Of a DNA stretch of 64,000 bases, positions 10,827-20,200 are shown one piece after another. The notes beneath the pieces are model-generated. The model saw only the letters and a program-made list of their open reading frames with translations, searched no databases and had not been told where the DNA came from. How positions within the stretch are numbered: position 1 is the stretch's first letter; every line of letters begins with the position of its first letter. The DNA comes from Choricystis sp. odSpoLacu1 (taxonomy: Eukaryota > Chlorophyta > Trebouxiophyceae). The stretch is taken from positions 248,001 through 312,000 of the forward strand of contig OY253657.1 of assembly GCA_958009055.1 (NCBI GenBank), written 5' to 3'. Position numbers and translations under genes: made by a program.

Positions 10827-12309
10827 TCAGTGGCTCTTCCTCCTCGCCAACCGATCCACCGAGAACACCCCCCCACCATGCGACCGGCTCAGCGCCAGCC
10901 CCGCCGCCACCCCCACATTCACAAAGAAGTGGGACCGCACGTGCGCCCGGAAGTGGGGGTTGGGCCACGGCCGCCACGGCCCCCAACACACGCACGCTTC
11001 AGCCAACAACGTGGCCACCAGCCCCCGCGTCACGGCGGGGAGGCGCCACCCCAGGGCGTAGGGCAGGGCGAGCGCCATCTCTGCCAGGATGAAGTTGTTG
11101 TCGTGGCCGTCGTCAAAGGCGACGGACGCGGGCACCGAGCGCCAGGGGCGCCACCCGCGCGCCGCGACACGGCGCAACTGCGCCGCGCCGCACACGAAAA
11201 ACAGCGTCGCCACCAGGGCGCGCCCCAGGGCGAGGGCGAGGGAGGTGGCTAGCCCTGTGCGGGCGGCGACGGAGGCGAGGAGGGGGCCAGCCGCGGACGC
11301 GGCGCGGTCGCGGCGGGGGTCGGCGCCGTCGCGCGAGAGACCTGCTGCGACGGGGTGGACCGCCACCAAGGCAGCCGCCCCCGCCATGGCCAGCTTTTTG
11401 GCCACCAGTTCACTAGGCGCACGCCCGTGTTTGACGACCAGCAGGGCCTGGATCCACAAGAGGCGGGAAGACTTTGCCAACATTTCTAGAGCGAGGACGC
11501 TCGCGCACAGCGGCACCTGCACCCCCGCCGTCACGGCGACGGCAGCCGGCAGGGCGGTGGTCACACCCACCAGGGGGAAGCGGGCCGCCCTTCCCTCGCC
11601 CGCCTGGGCGCGCGTGCTGTTCCACGCGCGCAGGTCCTCGACGACGAGGTGAATAAAGTAGGCAGCGACCGAGGCGCGCGCGACCAGCGCCGCAGCGCGC
11701 GACTTTTCGATCGCGCTCAGCATCGAGGCCGGCCGCTTGACCGGCGCCGCGTGCCTCGCCACGCGGGGTGGCGGCACCGCAAACTCGGCCGCCAGCCCTG
11801 ACGGAATGGCGTCGCGCGCGGCGGCAGTCGCTGCCGCCTGCAGCGCGCGCGCTTTGGCGAGCGCGCTCTCGCGCAGCTTCTCCAGCGACCGCGCGTCCAG
11901 GGGGGGCAGGCCGACGGAGGGACCCCGTTTTCCGGCGGGCGCGCGCAGAGTGGGGGGCGGCGGGGCGTAGGCCTCGGGGTCGGGGTGGGCGTGCAGGTCG
12001 ACGCCGCGGCGCGGCTGGTGGGGAGGGGAGTGTGCGACGAAAAAACGAGTTAGGGTGGGGACGCGTCCTGGCGCTCGAGGCGGCTCGCGTTCCGTGTGGC
12101 GTGAGCTGAGGCCACGCCTTGCTCATTACGCGTGTGCGTTTGGGTGGCACACGCGTTGAGGCGTCGCGGGGGAGGGGAGAACGCGCGTCGCGCATGTTTC
12201 AGAAACATTGGCGCCCACCACCACCACCGCACCCCCCCGCCGGCAGCACGAAACTCCACCGTCGGTGGAGCAAGAGCTTCATTCTCACCTTGACGTCGTA
12301 GGTGGCCAT
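10827..12309 (-). CDS. SURF4/Erv29-like ER cargo receptor
   Basis: SURF4 family members carry soluble cargo from ER to Golgi in COPII vesicles. Two exons in phase, 12309-12289 (MATYDVK) and 12014-10827, give about 402 residues. A basic/Ala-rich N-terminal part of about 120 residues precedes several hydrophobic helices. Family-like stretches are ARASVAAYFIHLVVEDLRAW (near the first membrane helix) and the C-terminus, HVRSHFFVNVGVAAGLALS followed by GGGVFSVD. The protein ends RLARRKSH, a basic tail resembling an ER-retrieval signal, though not a perfect KKXX. The N-terminal extension is longer than in yeast or animal proteins. The call rests on pattern similarity of both ends. An unrelated DoxX-like membrane protein is the alternative. 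It is divergent from the J-protein gene, with 161 bases between starts. Confidence 0.65.
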
Positions 12310-12470
12310 CGGGAGGGCGGCTCGAAGCGAGATTGGGCGCGCGTTTCAGAAACAAAGACGAAAAATGACGCAAAACACACTTCGCGCCGCCAAAGTTCAG
12401 CGTGCGCGGGCGCGCGGGGGGCTGGCGCGCCCCGCCGCGCCTCTTCCCGCACGCTGCCACCACCACACTC
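12310..12470. promoter_or_regulatory. Very short divergent promoter region, SURF4-like / J-protein
   Basis: Only 161 bases separate the two start codons, so the promoters must overlap. The palindrome GTTTCAGAAAC lies at 12343-12353. A 15-base version, ATGTTTCAGAAACAT, lies at 12194-12208 in the first intron of the SURF4-like gene. The motif's role is inferred from its position and symmetry. Confidence 0.5.
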
Positions 12471-13207
12471 ATGCCCCCCCAAACCTACTACGACCGACTG
12501 GGCGTCCCCCCCGACGCGCCGCTGGACGCGATTGCTGCCGCCTTCCGCGAGCGCGCGCTGCTGCTGCACCCAGACGTCGAGGGTGGGTGAGTGAGAGAGA
12601 GGTGGATGGGCGTGGTTGACGTGCCTGTGTGTGTGGCCACAAGGGCGTGTGTGGGGAAACAAAAACATCTCCCCCCCCTTCCACCACCACACACAGCGAC
12701 GCCGCCGAGTTTCGCGCGCTCGCCGACGCGTACGCGACGCTGCGCGACCCCACCCAGCGCGCCCTGTACGATGCATCCATTGGGCTTGGAGGCGGTGGCG
12801 GTGGCGGTGGCTTCGCCCCCCCCCCACCCGGCGCGCGTGGTTTTGACGACTCTTTTGACGCCGCCTTTGACCGCTGGTGGCGGGCGCAGGGCTTTGCGTC
12901 ATCCGACCCCGACCCGGCAGCCAAGGAGCGGGCAGCCAGGATGGATGTCAAATCCGTTGAAGCCGCGTGGGCGGCGGAACTGCGGGACGCGGCCGCCGCA
13001 AAGGACAGGTTTCAACGGCAGGTGCACGCCGCGCGCGCGGCCCGCGCCCAGCGCCACGCGGCCGTGTTGAAGCGAGTGTGGATGGCGACGCCAAGGTTGG
13101 CGTGGTTTGATGGCGTGGCGGTTGTGGGTTTAGTGGCCGCGTTGGCGGGCGTCGCGGCCGCGTGGCCGCGGCGACGAGTGGAGGAGGACGCGGCTGGCGA
13201 CGGATAG
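12471..13207 (+). CDS. Membrane-anchored J-domain (DnaJ) co-chaperone
   Basis: Two exons: 12471-12586 and 12697-13207. The phase-2 junction is restored as Gly, giving about 208 residues. The N-terminal J domain has YYDRLGVPPDAPLDAI, the invariant HPD tripeptide and YATLRDPTQRALYD, so it should stimulate an Hsp70. A Gly-rich spacer and a charged helical region follow. One hydrophobic segment near the C-terminus (WFDGVAVVGLVAALAGVAAA) would anchor it with a short acidic tail. There is no zinc-finger domain, so it is a class III J protein. The organelle is not evident. No cleavable signal peptide is seen, so a tail-anchored ER, mitochondrial or plastid outer-membrane protein is possible. Confidence 0.88.
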
Positions 13208-13301
13208 TTTTGGGCGAGTTTGTTTTTGTTGTGCTGCGTGTTGTGTTTTTGTTACTGTTTGTCTCTCTCGTCTGTGTGTGTGACGTGTTTTTTTCGTTTT
13301 C

Positions 13302-15272
13302 ATGAACCCTCAACACAAAAACGCCGTCGCGCATGCGGCTGCGCTTTCCTCGCCCCGCCAGCGGTTGGTGACGCTGGCCCCCCACTCGACACACGGCAGC
13401 ATGCCGCTGTCCCCAAAGCGCCGGATGCAGGTGGCGGTGGCCGCAATTCTAGGTCTGAATGCAGCCGAAAAAGGGGGGGCGCGGCTTCCTCTGCGTGGCT
13501 CGACGTTTTTTTCAACCCACCCTCCTCTCACCCACACAGGCCAGGAACTCTGCGAACGCCTCGCCTACTACTCCATCTCCACCAACCTGGTGGAGCGGTT
13601 GCTGGCCCTGGGCATGGCCCCCGCCGCCGCGTCTGCGCAGGCGACAGCCTGGTCGGCCACAGCCTACCTGGTCGCCATCCTTGGCGCCTATGCCGCCGAC
13701 GCACTGTTCGGCCGCTTCACCGTCATCCTGTCCGGCATGCTGCTCTACGTCGCCGGCCTGGCCGGCCTCGTGGGCGTCACTGCTGCCAACGCGAGCGCGG
13801 GCGCCACGCTGGCCACACTGTATGTGATTGCGCTCGCCACGGGCGGCATCAAAGCGTCGGTCGCGCCCTTTGGCGCGGCCCAGATTTTGGATGCCCCCGT
13901 GTCGCCGTCCGTCGCTGCCTCCGCTGTTGGTGAAGCACCCACGTCCACCACCACTCCCTCGCGTGCAGAGCGGGATGCTGCGGTGGGAAAATATTTCAAT
14001 TTTTTTTATCTGTCGATCAACGTCGGCGCGTTGATCGCGTCGCTCGCCATCGTCAACATCGAGACGTCCGTGTCGTGGGCGGCCGGCTACTCTGTCGCCC
14101 TGGCCGCGTGCGCTGCTGCCCTGATGGTGTTTGTGGCCGCCTCCGGCCTCTACGTGCGCCAACCACCCACCCACGCGCGCGGCGGGGCCGACCCACTCGC
14201 CGCCCTTGCACGTGTCGTGGCCGCCACGTGGCGGGCGCGGCGGCAGGCGGTGCCGCCGCCTGAGGCAGTGCTGCACGAACACCCAGCCCTGCTCTCCAAC
14301 GCGGCGCCCGACGGGCGGCCGCGCGCGCTGCGCACGCCGTTCCTGCCGTGGCTGGACAGGGCGGCAGTGGTGGTTGGTGATGAAGACGGAGGATACACCC
14401 CCCCCACCACCTCTCCCGGCATCGGTGTGACCGATGTGGAGGACGTGAAGCGTGTGGTGGCGTACCTGGTGCTCTCGATTCCATCCATCGTGTTTTGGTT
14501 GGCGTACTCACAAATGCAGTCTGCGTTGCTGCTGGTGGGTGACCAACTCAACCGAGCCCTGCCCGGCACGCGCGTGACGCTGTCCTCAGGCACTTTAAGC
14601 ACGTTCAATACGCTGACCATCGTGGCGTTGTTGCCTCTGTACGACGGTGCAGTGACGCTGGCGACACGGCGACGTGCCACAGCACACACACACAAGGACC
14701 ACGCTCGCCACGCCACCAGCCGGCGGTGCAGGCCCCTCCCCTGCGTCATCGCGCGCGTGCTGGCGGGTCACGTGATCACCATCGTTGCCATGCTCTCCGC
14801 TGTGCCACCCGCGCGAGCGGCTGCCGCCGCCGTCGCCTCCGCCACGCCCCCCGCCGCCCGCCCCTCCGTCTTCACCCTGGCCGCCCCCTTCGCCCTGGTC
14901 GGCGCCGCCGAGGTCGGCGCCTCGGTCGGCATGCTGGAGCTCGCCTTTTCGGACGCCCCCCACGGCGCGCGCTCCCTGCTGCAAGCGGTGCAGCTGCTGT
15001 GCGTGGCGCTCGGCAGTTACCTGGCCTCCGCGTTCACGGCCGCCGTCGAGGCCGCCACCACGACACACGGCCGCGCCTCCTGGATCCCGGCCACGGGACA
15101 GCCAGGGCGCCTGGACCTTTATTTCCTGGTGCTGGCCGGGGTGGCCGCTGTCAACGCGGCCGTGTTTGGCGGACTCGCGCTGTGGTACCGGCCGCGCAGG
15201 CTGGCAGAGGACGATGACGATGGCGATGACGACGGGCTGGAGCTGCAGCTGGCGGCGGGGGTGGGTCACTGA
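13302..15272 (+). CDS. Proton-coupled oligopeptide transporter (POT/PTR/NPF family)
   Basis: Major-facilitator transporter of peptides or nitrate. Two exons, 13302-13452 and 13540-15272, give about 627 residues. ATG at 13401 is a plausible shorter start. The splice restores AAILG|QELCERLAYYSIS, the family's ExxER-type helix 1 motif (CERLAYYSISTNLV). Further family features are YLVAILGAYAADALFGRF, LATGGIKASVAPFGA, and KYFNFFYLSINVGALIA. About twelve membrane helices are visible with a long central loop. The intron (13453-13539) is 87 bases with no in-frame stop. The unspliced reading frame is therefore open and would place 29 odd residues inside helix 1. The segment around 14640-14760 (His/Arg-rich) is unusual for the family and may be a large loop. 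The C-terminus is acidic. Confidence 0.9.
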   Translation: MNPQHKNAVAHAAALSSPRQRLVTLAPHSTHGSMPLSPKRRMQVAVAAILGLNAAEKGGARLPLRGSTFFSTHPPLTHTGQELCERLAYYSISTNLVERLLALGMAPAAASAQATAWSATAYLVAILGAYAADALFGRFTVILSGMLLYVAGLAGLVGVTAANASAGATLATLYVIALATGGIKASVAPFGAAQILDAPVSPSVAASAVGEAPTSTTTPSRAERDAAVGKYFNFFYLSINVGALIASLAIVNIETSVSWAAGYSVALAACAAALMVFVAASGLYVRQPPTHARGGADPLAALARVVAATWRARRQAVPPPEAVLHEHPALLSNAAPDGRPRALRTPFLPWLDRAAVVVGDEDGGYTPPTTSPGIGVTDVEDVKRVVAYLVLSIPSIVFWLAYSQMQSALLLVGDQLNRALPGTRVTLSSGTLSTFNTLTIVALLPLYDGAVTLATRRRATAHTHKDHARHATSRRCRPLPCVIARVLAGHVITIVAMLSAVPPARAAAAAVASATPPAARPSVFTLAAPFALVGAAEVGASVGMLELAFSDAPHGARSLLQAVQLLCVALGSYLASAFTAAVEAATTTHGRASWIPATGQPGRLDLYFLVLAGVAAVNAAVFGGLALWYRPRRLAEDDDDGDDDGLELQLAAGVGH

Positions 15273-15455
15273 CAGGCTGGCAGAGGACGTCGAGGACGGG
15301 GACGGCTGGAGCTGCAGCCGGCGGCGGGGGGGTGGGTCACTGGAAAAACTTTTTTTTTTTTTCTGAAACACACAACCCCACGTATTTCTCTACCACCGCG
15401 TTTCTCACACCACACTCCTCCTCTCAAAAACCACACACACACACGCTCACTGCTT

Positions 15456-15569
15456 ATGGCCTCCCGGTCCGCCGTCCCCACCGGCCCCCGCAACGGCGCG
15501 CCGTGGGTCGACACGGTCGTCGTCGCGGCACTGCTCGCGGGCGCGCTCATCGTGCTGTGGTTTTTTTGA
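15456..15569 (+). CDS. Small 37-residue single-pass membrane peptide, unrecognised
   Basis: A complete short frame starts ATGGCC and ends TGGTTTTTTTGA. The peptide has a polar N-terminus (MASRSAVPTGPRNGAPW) and one strong hydrophobic helix (VDTVVVAALLAGALIVLWFF), ending right at the membrane. It has its own upstream AT-rich stretch, including a T run at 15350-15361 and a TTTCTGAAAC motif, and lies between two other genes on the same strand without overlapping either. Organisation resembles small tail-anchored subunits of membrane complexes, but I recognise no family. It may also be an unrecognised upstream frame of the TMEM186-like gene, whose ATG is only 92 bases further on. Confidence 0.45.
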   Translation: MASRSAVPTGPRNGAPWVDTVVVAALLAGALIVLWFF

Positions 15570-15661
15570 GCCAGAGAGAGAGAGAAAGAGAGAGAGAGAG
15601 AGGCTTGTCTGCCGTCTTGCGAGGCTTGTGTGCGAGTGCTGGCACACACTCGCGCTGCCAA

Positions 15662-16225
15662 ATGCCCCCCCCTGCCGGCTCGTCCATTGGCGCCCCTCCC
15701 CCACCCCCCTCCGCCGCCGTGCGCCCCCTCTACCTGTCACGCGGCATGCCGTTGCTGCGTGCCGTCACCCGGCTCAAGCTGTTCCACCTGGGCGCCGTGG
15801 CAGCCGCGGCTGCCGCCGCGATGGGCGCCCTCACCGGCCATGAAGCCACCCTGGCCGCCGCCACAGCGGGCGCTGCCGCGGGCGGGGCGGGCGCCATGAC
15901 GTGGCTGCAGAAGCGGTGGGTGGGGGCGTTGGCCGTGACGCGGGACGGTGTGCGGCTGTCTTCGCTCGACGCGCACGGACGCCGCGCCGACCTGCTTCTG
16001 GCGCCGGGCGTGCTGGTGCCGCCACTGACGGGGCTCAGCTCGGAGGATGCCTTGAAGGTGCTGTGTGGCGGCCCCGCCGTTCTGGCGTTTGGTGTTGAGG
16101 GCGCAAGCAAACAGTTTTTGATTGCTCCCCGCTCTGCCGCCTTTATCGACGCGCGCGGCCTGGCCGACCTGCTGGCTGGGCGAGAGGTTGCTGTGGGCGG
16201 GGACAGAGAACACAGTGAGCATTGA
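15662..16225 (+). CDS. TMEM186-like mitochondrial membrane protein
   Basis: Single exon, 187 residues. After a Pro-rich start comes PLYLSRGMPLLRAVTRLK, then two Ala-rich hydrophobic segments at about residues 42-85. The matrix-side part follows: KRWVGALAVTRDGVRLSSLD, a stretch that resembles the C-terminal region of TMEM186, a complex I assembly factor of mitochondria. Both the spacing of the two helices and the run of basic residues before helix 1 fit that family. No clear cleavable presequence is present. The last 10 residues are polar. The similarity is judged by eye and could reflect a broader two-helix family (TMEM70/TMEM223-like). Confidence 0.5.
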   Translation: MPPPAGSSIGAPPPPPSAAVRPLYLSRGMPLLRAVTRLKLFHLGAVAAAAAAAMGALTGHEATLAAATAGAAAGGAGAMTWLQKRWVGALAVTRDGVRLSSLDAHGRRADLLLAPGVLVPPLTGLSSEDALKVLCGGPAVLAFGVEGASKQFLIAPRSAAFIDARGLADLLAGREVAVGGDREHSEH

Positions 16226-16328
16226 TGTCCCATCGTTTCTTTGTTTTTTTTTTGCGGTGTGCGTTTGACGACCACCAAAACCTTTTCTATCTGAAAACCA
16301 ATTTTTCTGCAGCTTTTCCCAAACCTGA

Positions 16329-16955
16329 CTACGCCATCCAATCATCCTCCACCGGTTGCTGCAGCACGGGCGGCGGTCGTGCCGGCGCGGGCGGCGGTGG
16401 CGCAGCGCGCGCCGCCACGCTCACGCTCGCGTGCGGTGTGGCCAACTTTTTTGCCAGTCTTCGGCGCACGGTCGAACCAGCAGTCTTCTTCGCCACCTTC
16501 CTTTCAGCCACTTGCCGAGGCGGCGGCACACCATTCAGCACGATGACCGCCCGCTTGGCCGCGCGCTGCGCCGCCCACGCGCCGCGCGCGCTGCGCGCGG
16601 CGGCGGCCGCCAGCTTTTCGCGTTCAGCGGCGGCGGCCGCCTCAAACGCGGCTCGCCACGTGGACGCGGCGTGTGGCGGGGTGGTGGGCAGGGAAGAAGG
16701 GGGGAGGCCTCGCGCCGTCGCGTAGGCGGCCCGCCAGAGCGGCTCAAGGTCTGAGCTCAGGTCACGCCCTCCTTCAGCCAGCGTCGCGTCCTGCAGCCGA
16801 GCCAGTGCGTCGGGCGGTGCTGTCGCCAGGGCGGGCTCCACCACGACGAAGGGCAGGCCACCAAGGTTGGGGCCGAGCGAGCCCAGCTCGCAACGTTTGG
16901 CTGCCTCTGCGACGGCGGCCAGACGCATGGACTCGAGGGTGGGCACTGCGTGCAT
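16329..16955 (-). CDS. Elongin A (RNA polymerase II elongation factor SIII subunit A)
   Basis: Single exon, 208 residues from MHAVPTLESM. The elongin A domain covers the first 160 residues: TLESMRLAAVAEAAKRC, LGGLPFVVVEPALATAPPDAL (F-box/BC-box-like region), LEPLWRAAYATARG, and WRAAFEAAAAAEREKL. Plant and fungal elongin A proteins are similarly short and lack the TFIIS-like N-terminus of the animal protein. The C-terminal 60 residues are basic and Pro-rich (VAERKVAKKTAG), suitable for nuclear import. It would pair with elongin C, acting in transcription elongation or in a cullin ligase that removes stalled polymerase. It converges on the TMEM186-like gene with 103 bases between stops. Confidence 0.75.
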   Translation of the reverse strand: MHAVPTLESMRLAAVAEAAKRCELGSLGPNLGGLPFVVVEPALATAPPDALARLQDATLAEGGRDLSSDLEPLWRAAYATARGLPPSSLPTTPPHAASTWRAAFEAAAAAEREKLAAAAARSARGAWAAQRAAKRAVIVLNGVPPPRQVAERKVAKKTAGSTVRRRLAKKLATPHASVSVAARAAPPPPAPARPPPVLQQPVEDDWMA

Positions 16956-17210
16956 TGGGGATGCACTTGCGCCGGTCGGCACCCAGGATTGCACACGAAT
17001 TCCCGGGAAAAACGGTGTGATTTGCGGGAAAAACGTTGCGCAACGACACACACACAAAAAACATCAGTCACAAAACGCCCACCGCTTCCGACACATGAAC
17101 GACACACACGCACAGAAACAGGTTCTCTCTACAGATCAAATCAAACAAAACTCAACACACATCAACTCTCTCTCTCCATCACCCTTGGCACTCGCCCAGC
17201 TGCGGCCGCG

Positions 17211-20200
17211 TCACGACCGCCGCGCGCCGCGCGCGCGCGCGCCGCGCGCCGCGCTCCTCACCGCCGCCGCCAGCGCGTCCGCGTCGGCAGGAGTGGCTGC
17301 CAACACGGTGGCTGACGCGAGAGGAGGGCGGGCGAGCGGGTGGCGCCGGGTGGTGGGTAACTCGCCACCACGAGGGCGACCAACAGCCGCTCCCGGCGCG
17401 ACGGCCAGCAGTGTCACCCTCGCCCCAGCGACCGCCACCCCCACCACATCTACGGCAGCCGTCGACCAGGCAGCCTCCCGGGGGCGGGGGGCGCGGGGGC
17501 CGGGCGCCAGCACGATGCGGTCGGTCGTGACGAGCGCGAGCAGGGGGGGGGCTGACGTCGGGTCCGCGACGGCGGCCGCCGGCGCGCGCGGGGGCGGGGG
17601 CGCCACAAAGCGCAGGCCAGAGGCGGATGAAGCAGAGGTGGCATCGGTGGACGCCGGCGGCGCAGGCACCCCTGCCGGCGGCGGCCGCGGCGTGACCGCG
17701 CGCGCCGCGACAAAACACTCGCCCCCCTCCCCCACCTCGGCCAGCAGCTCCCGGCCGGCGGCTTCATTCCAGTCGTAGGGTGGCAGCGCTCCCCCCGTCA
17801 CTGGGAGCACGCGGGGCGGGCGCACGCGGTGCAGGGCTCGGTCGCCGGAGACGGCTGAGCGGATCGAGGCGGCAAGGGCAGCAGCAGCGTCGAGGGCGGC
17901 AGCAGCAGGCCCCGCCACCGCGCCCAACGCGCCGCGGGCGGCCCCGGTCACCACGCCGCGCACGCCGTCTCGGTCGGCGCCGCGCACGGGTTCCACGATG
18001 AGGCCGGCGAGGCCGGCCGCGACGGCGGCCAGGACGCCGCCCCCGCCGCCCGCGGTCGCGGGCGGCGCCATCCCCGCTGCATCCAGGGCAGCCCGGGCAG
18101 CCGCCGCCGCCTTGGCGGCCGCGTTGGACACACCATAGGCCGCGTGCGACGCGGCATCCACCACGCCCGCCGCCAGGCGGGTGGCAAACGCGGCCGCCGG
18201 TTCGGCGGGGGGGCCACCAAAGCGGCCCGCCGCGGCGGCGGCCGCGGCGGCAGCAGGCGCCGCCCCCGCCAGCGACCACAGGGACAGGCCCACGTGGCGG
18301 ACGAGGGCGAGGGGGTCGCCCAGCACGGATGCTGAGCCGACGACAGCCACGAGTTGAGGGAGGGCGGCCCTCGCGTAGTGCGCCCCGGCCAGCGACGCGA
18401 GCGCACGTGCCGACAGCAACGGGTGGTGCAGCGTCAACGGCGCCAGGCGCACGCGGGCGCCCTCAACTTCGCCCAGCAGGGCGGCCACGGCGCGGGCGCG
18501 GGCGCGGCCGGGGGGGGCGCGCGCGGCGGCGTGCGCGGCGGCGGGGGTGTGGGGCGGCGGGGCGTCGCCACCACCCGCGGGGTGCAGCGACAGGCGAGCA
18601 GTGAGGGGAGCCACCGCGATGCGGTCGGCATAGACTTTCAGCTCGGGGGCGGGGGGCGGGGCGGCGAGGGCGGGCCAGGGGCCGGCGTCCGCGACGAGGG
18701 GGGGGAGCGCGTCAGGGGGGGGGGGGGGGGTGATCGAGCGACCGCGTGCCGCGCGCGTCGGCGCCGCCGCCGCCGCCGCCGCCGCGCGCTGCGGCCGCCG
18801 CCCGGCGCGCGGCGCCCACCAACGCGGTCACAGCATCCACATCCACGTCCAACGCCAGCGTGTCCAGCGCGACTTCTGCCACGTCGACGCACAGGACGCC
18901 GCCCGGGCGGCGGCGCCACGCGGCGACGCGCGCGTGCGCGCAGACGGGGTGCAGGCGGCGGTGCCTGCGTCGGCAAGGGCGGCCCCGCTGGCAACGCCGC
19001 CTGCACTCGATGCAGACGCCCGCACCCAGCTCGCCGGCCCCCAGCCCGCGGGGGCGGGCAGGGCGAGGGGGACACGTGCGCGCGCGGTTGGCCTCGCGTC
19101 GTCGACCTGCAGCGCCCCCACCGCCGCGTCGCACCACCCTCGCGCCCCGTCCTCGCCGCCCGCCACCCGCACGCGGGCGGCGCGAGCGTAGGCGAGTTCG
19201 GCGCCGGCGTCGACGAGGGAGGCGCCGACGCCTGCGAGATCGAGGACAACGCACCAGCCCCGCGGCGGGGGGGCGCCCGCGCTGCCAGCTGGCCAACTAG
19301 CGTCGATGGGGGCGGCAGGCGACGCACCCACTCCCAGCGCGGCTGCCGCCGCGCGAGCAGACAGCGCGGGGGCTGGCGTCCACCAGGGCGCCCACGGGAC
19401 GGACGCGCCGCCGCTGTCGGCTGGCGACGCCGACGGCAGCGCGCGCGGCGCGGGTGCGTGCACGCGGGCGTCCACCACGTTGAGCACGCGCACGGGGCCG
19501 TCTGCGACGACGGAGACGCGGAGCAGGGCGCCCCCTGCGGAGGCAGGCAGGGCGATCATGGTGGGGGAGGGGGAGACGGAGTCCAGGGCAAACGCACCCA
19601 CGCGAGGACCGTCGGCCAGCGCCACCACCAGCGTGCGATCCCCCGCCGGCGCGTCCCACGCGTACGGCGCGGACGACCAGGGGCGCACCGCGTCCGCGGT
19701 GGCGGCGCCCGGGGCGGACGCGGTGGTGGCGCCGGGGGCGGAGGGGCCGGCCGCCGCGCCGCGCGCCGCCGCGCCTGCTTGCACGATCCTCAGTTCACAC
19801 GCAGAACAGTTGTCCACGCGGTAGGGAGCAAACCCGTCCCCCACAAACTCAGCGGCGGCGGCCAGGCAGCCGCCGCCACCCACGGGGGCGACGGTGACGC
19901 GCAGCAGGCGGGGGGGGGCGCCCTCGCGCGAGCGCACGCGCAACAGGGAGTCGCCTGGGCGGGAAGGGTCCAACCCTCCCGACCACGCCCACCCTGCTTC
20001 CCGGGGGCGCAGCACGAGGCGCAGGGGGCGGTCGACATCGTGCCAGTGCACGACGCGGGCGGCGCCCGGGGGGAGCACGCGCGCTGCGTCGGGGGGGGCG
20101 CCCTCCTGGCAGAACTGGAGGTCGGGCCCGCCCGGGGGCAGGTCGGACCGCACGACGAAGCGTGGGGACGTGGTGAAGGCCAGGCCACCGCCAGGGGCGG

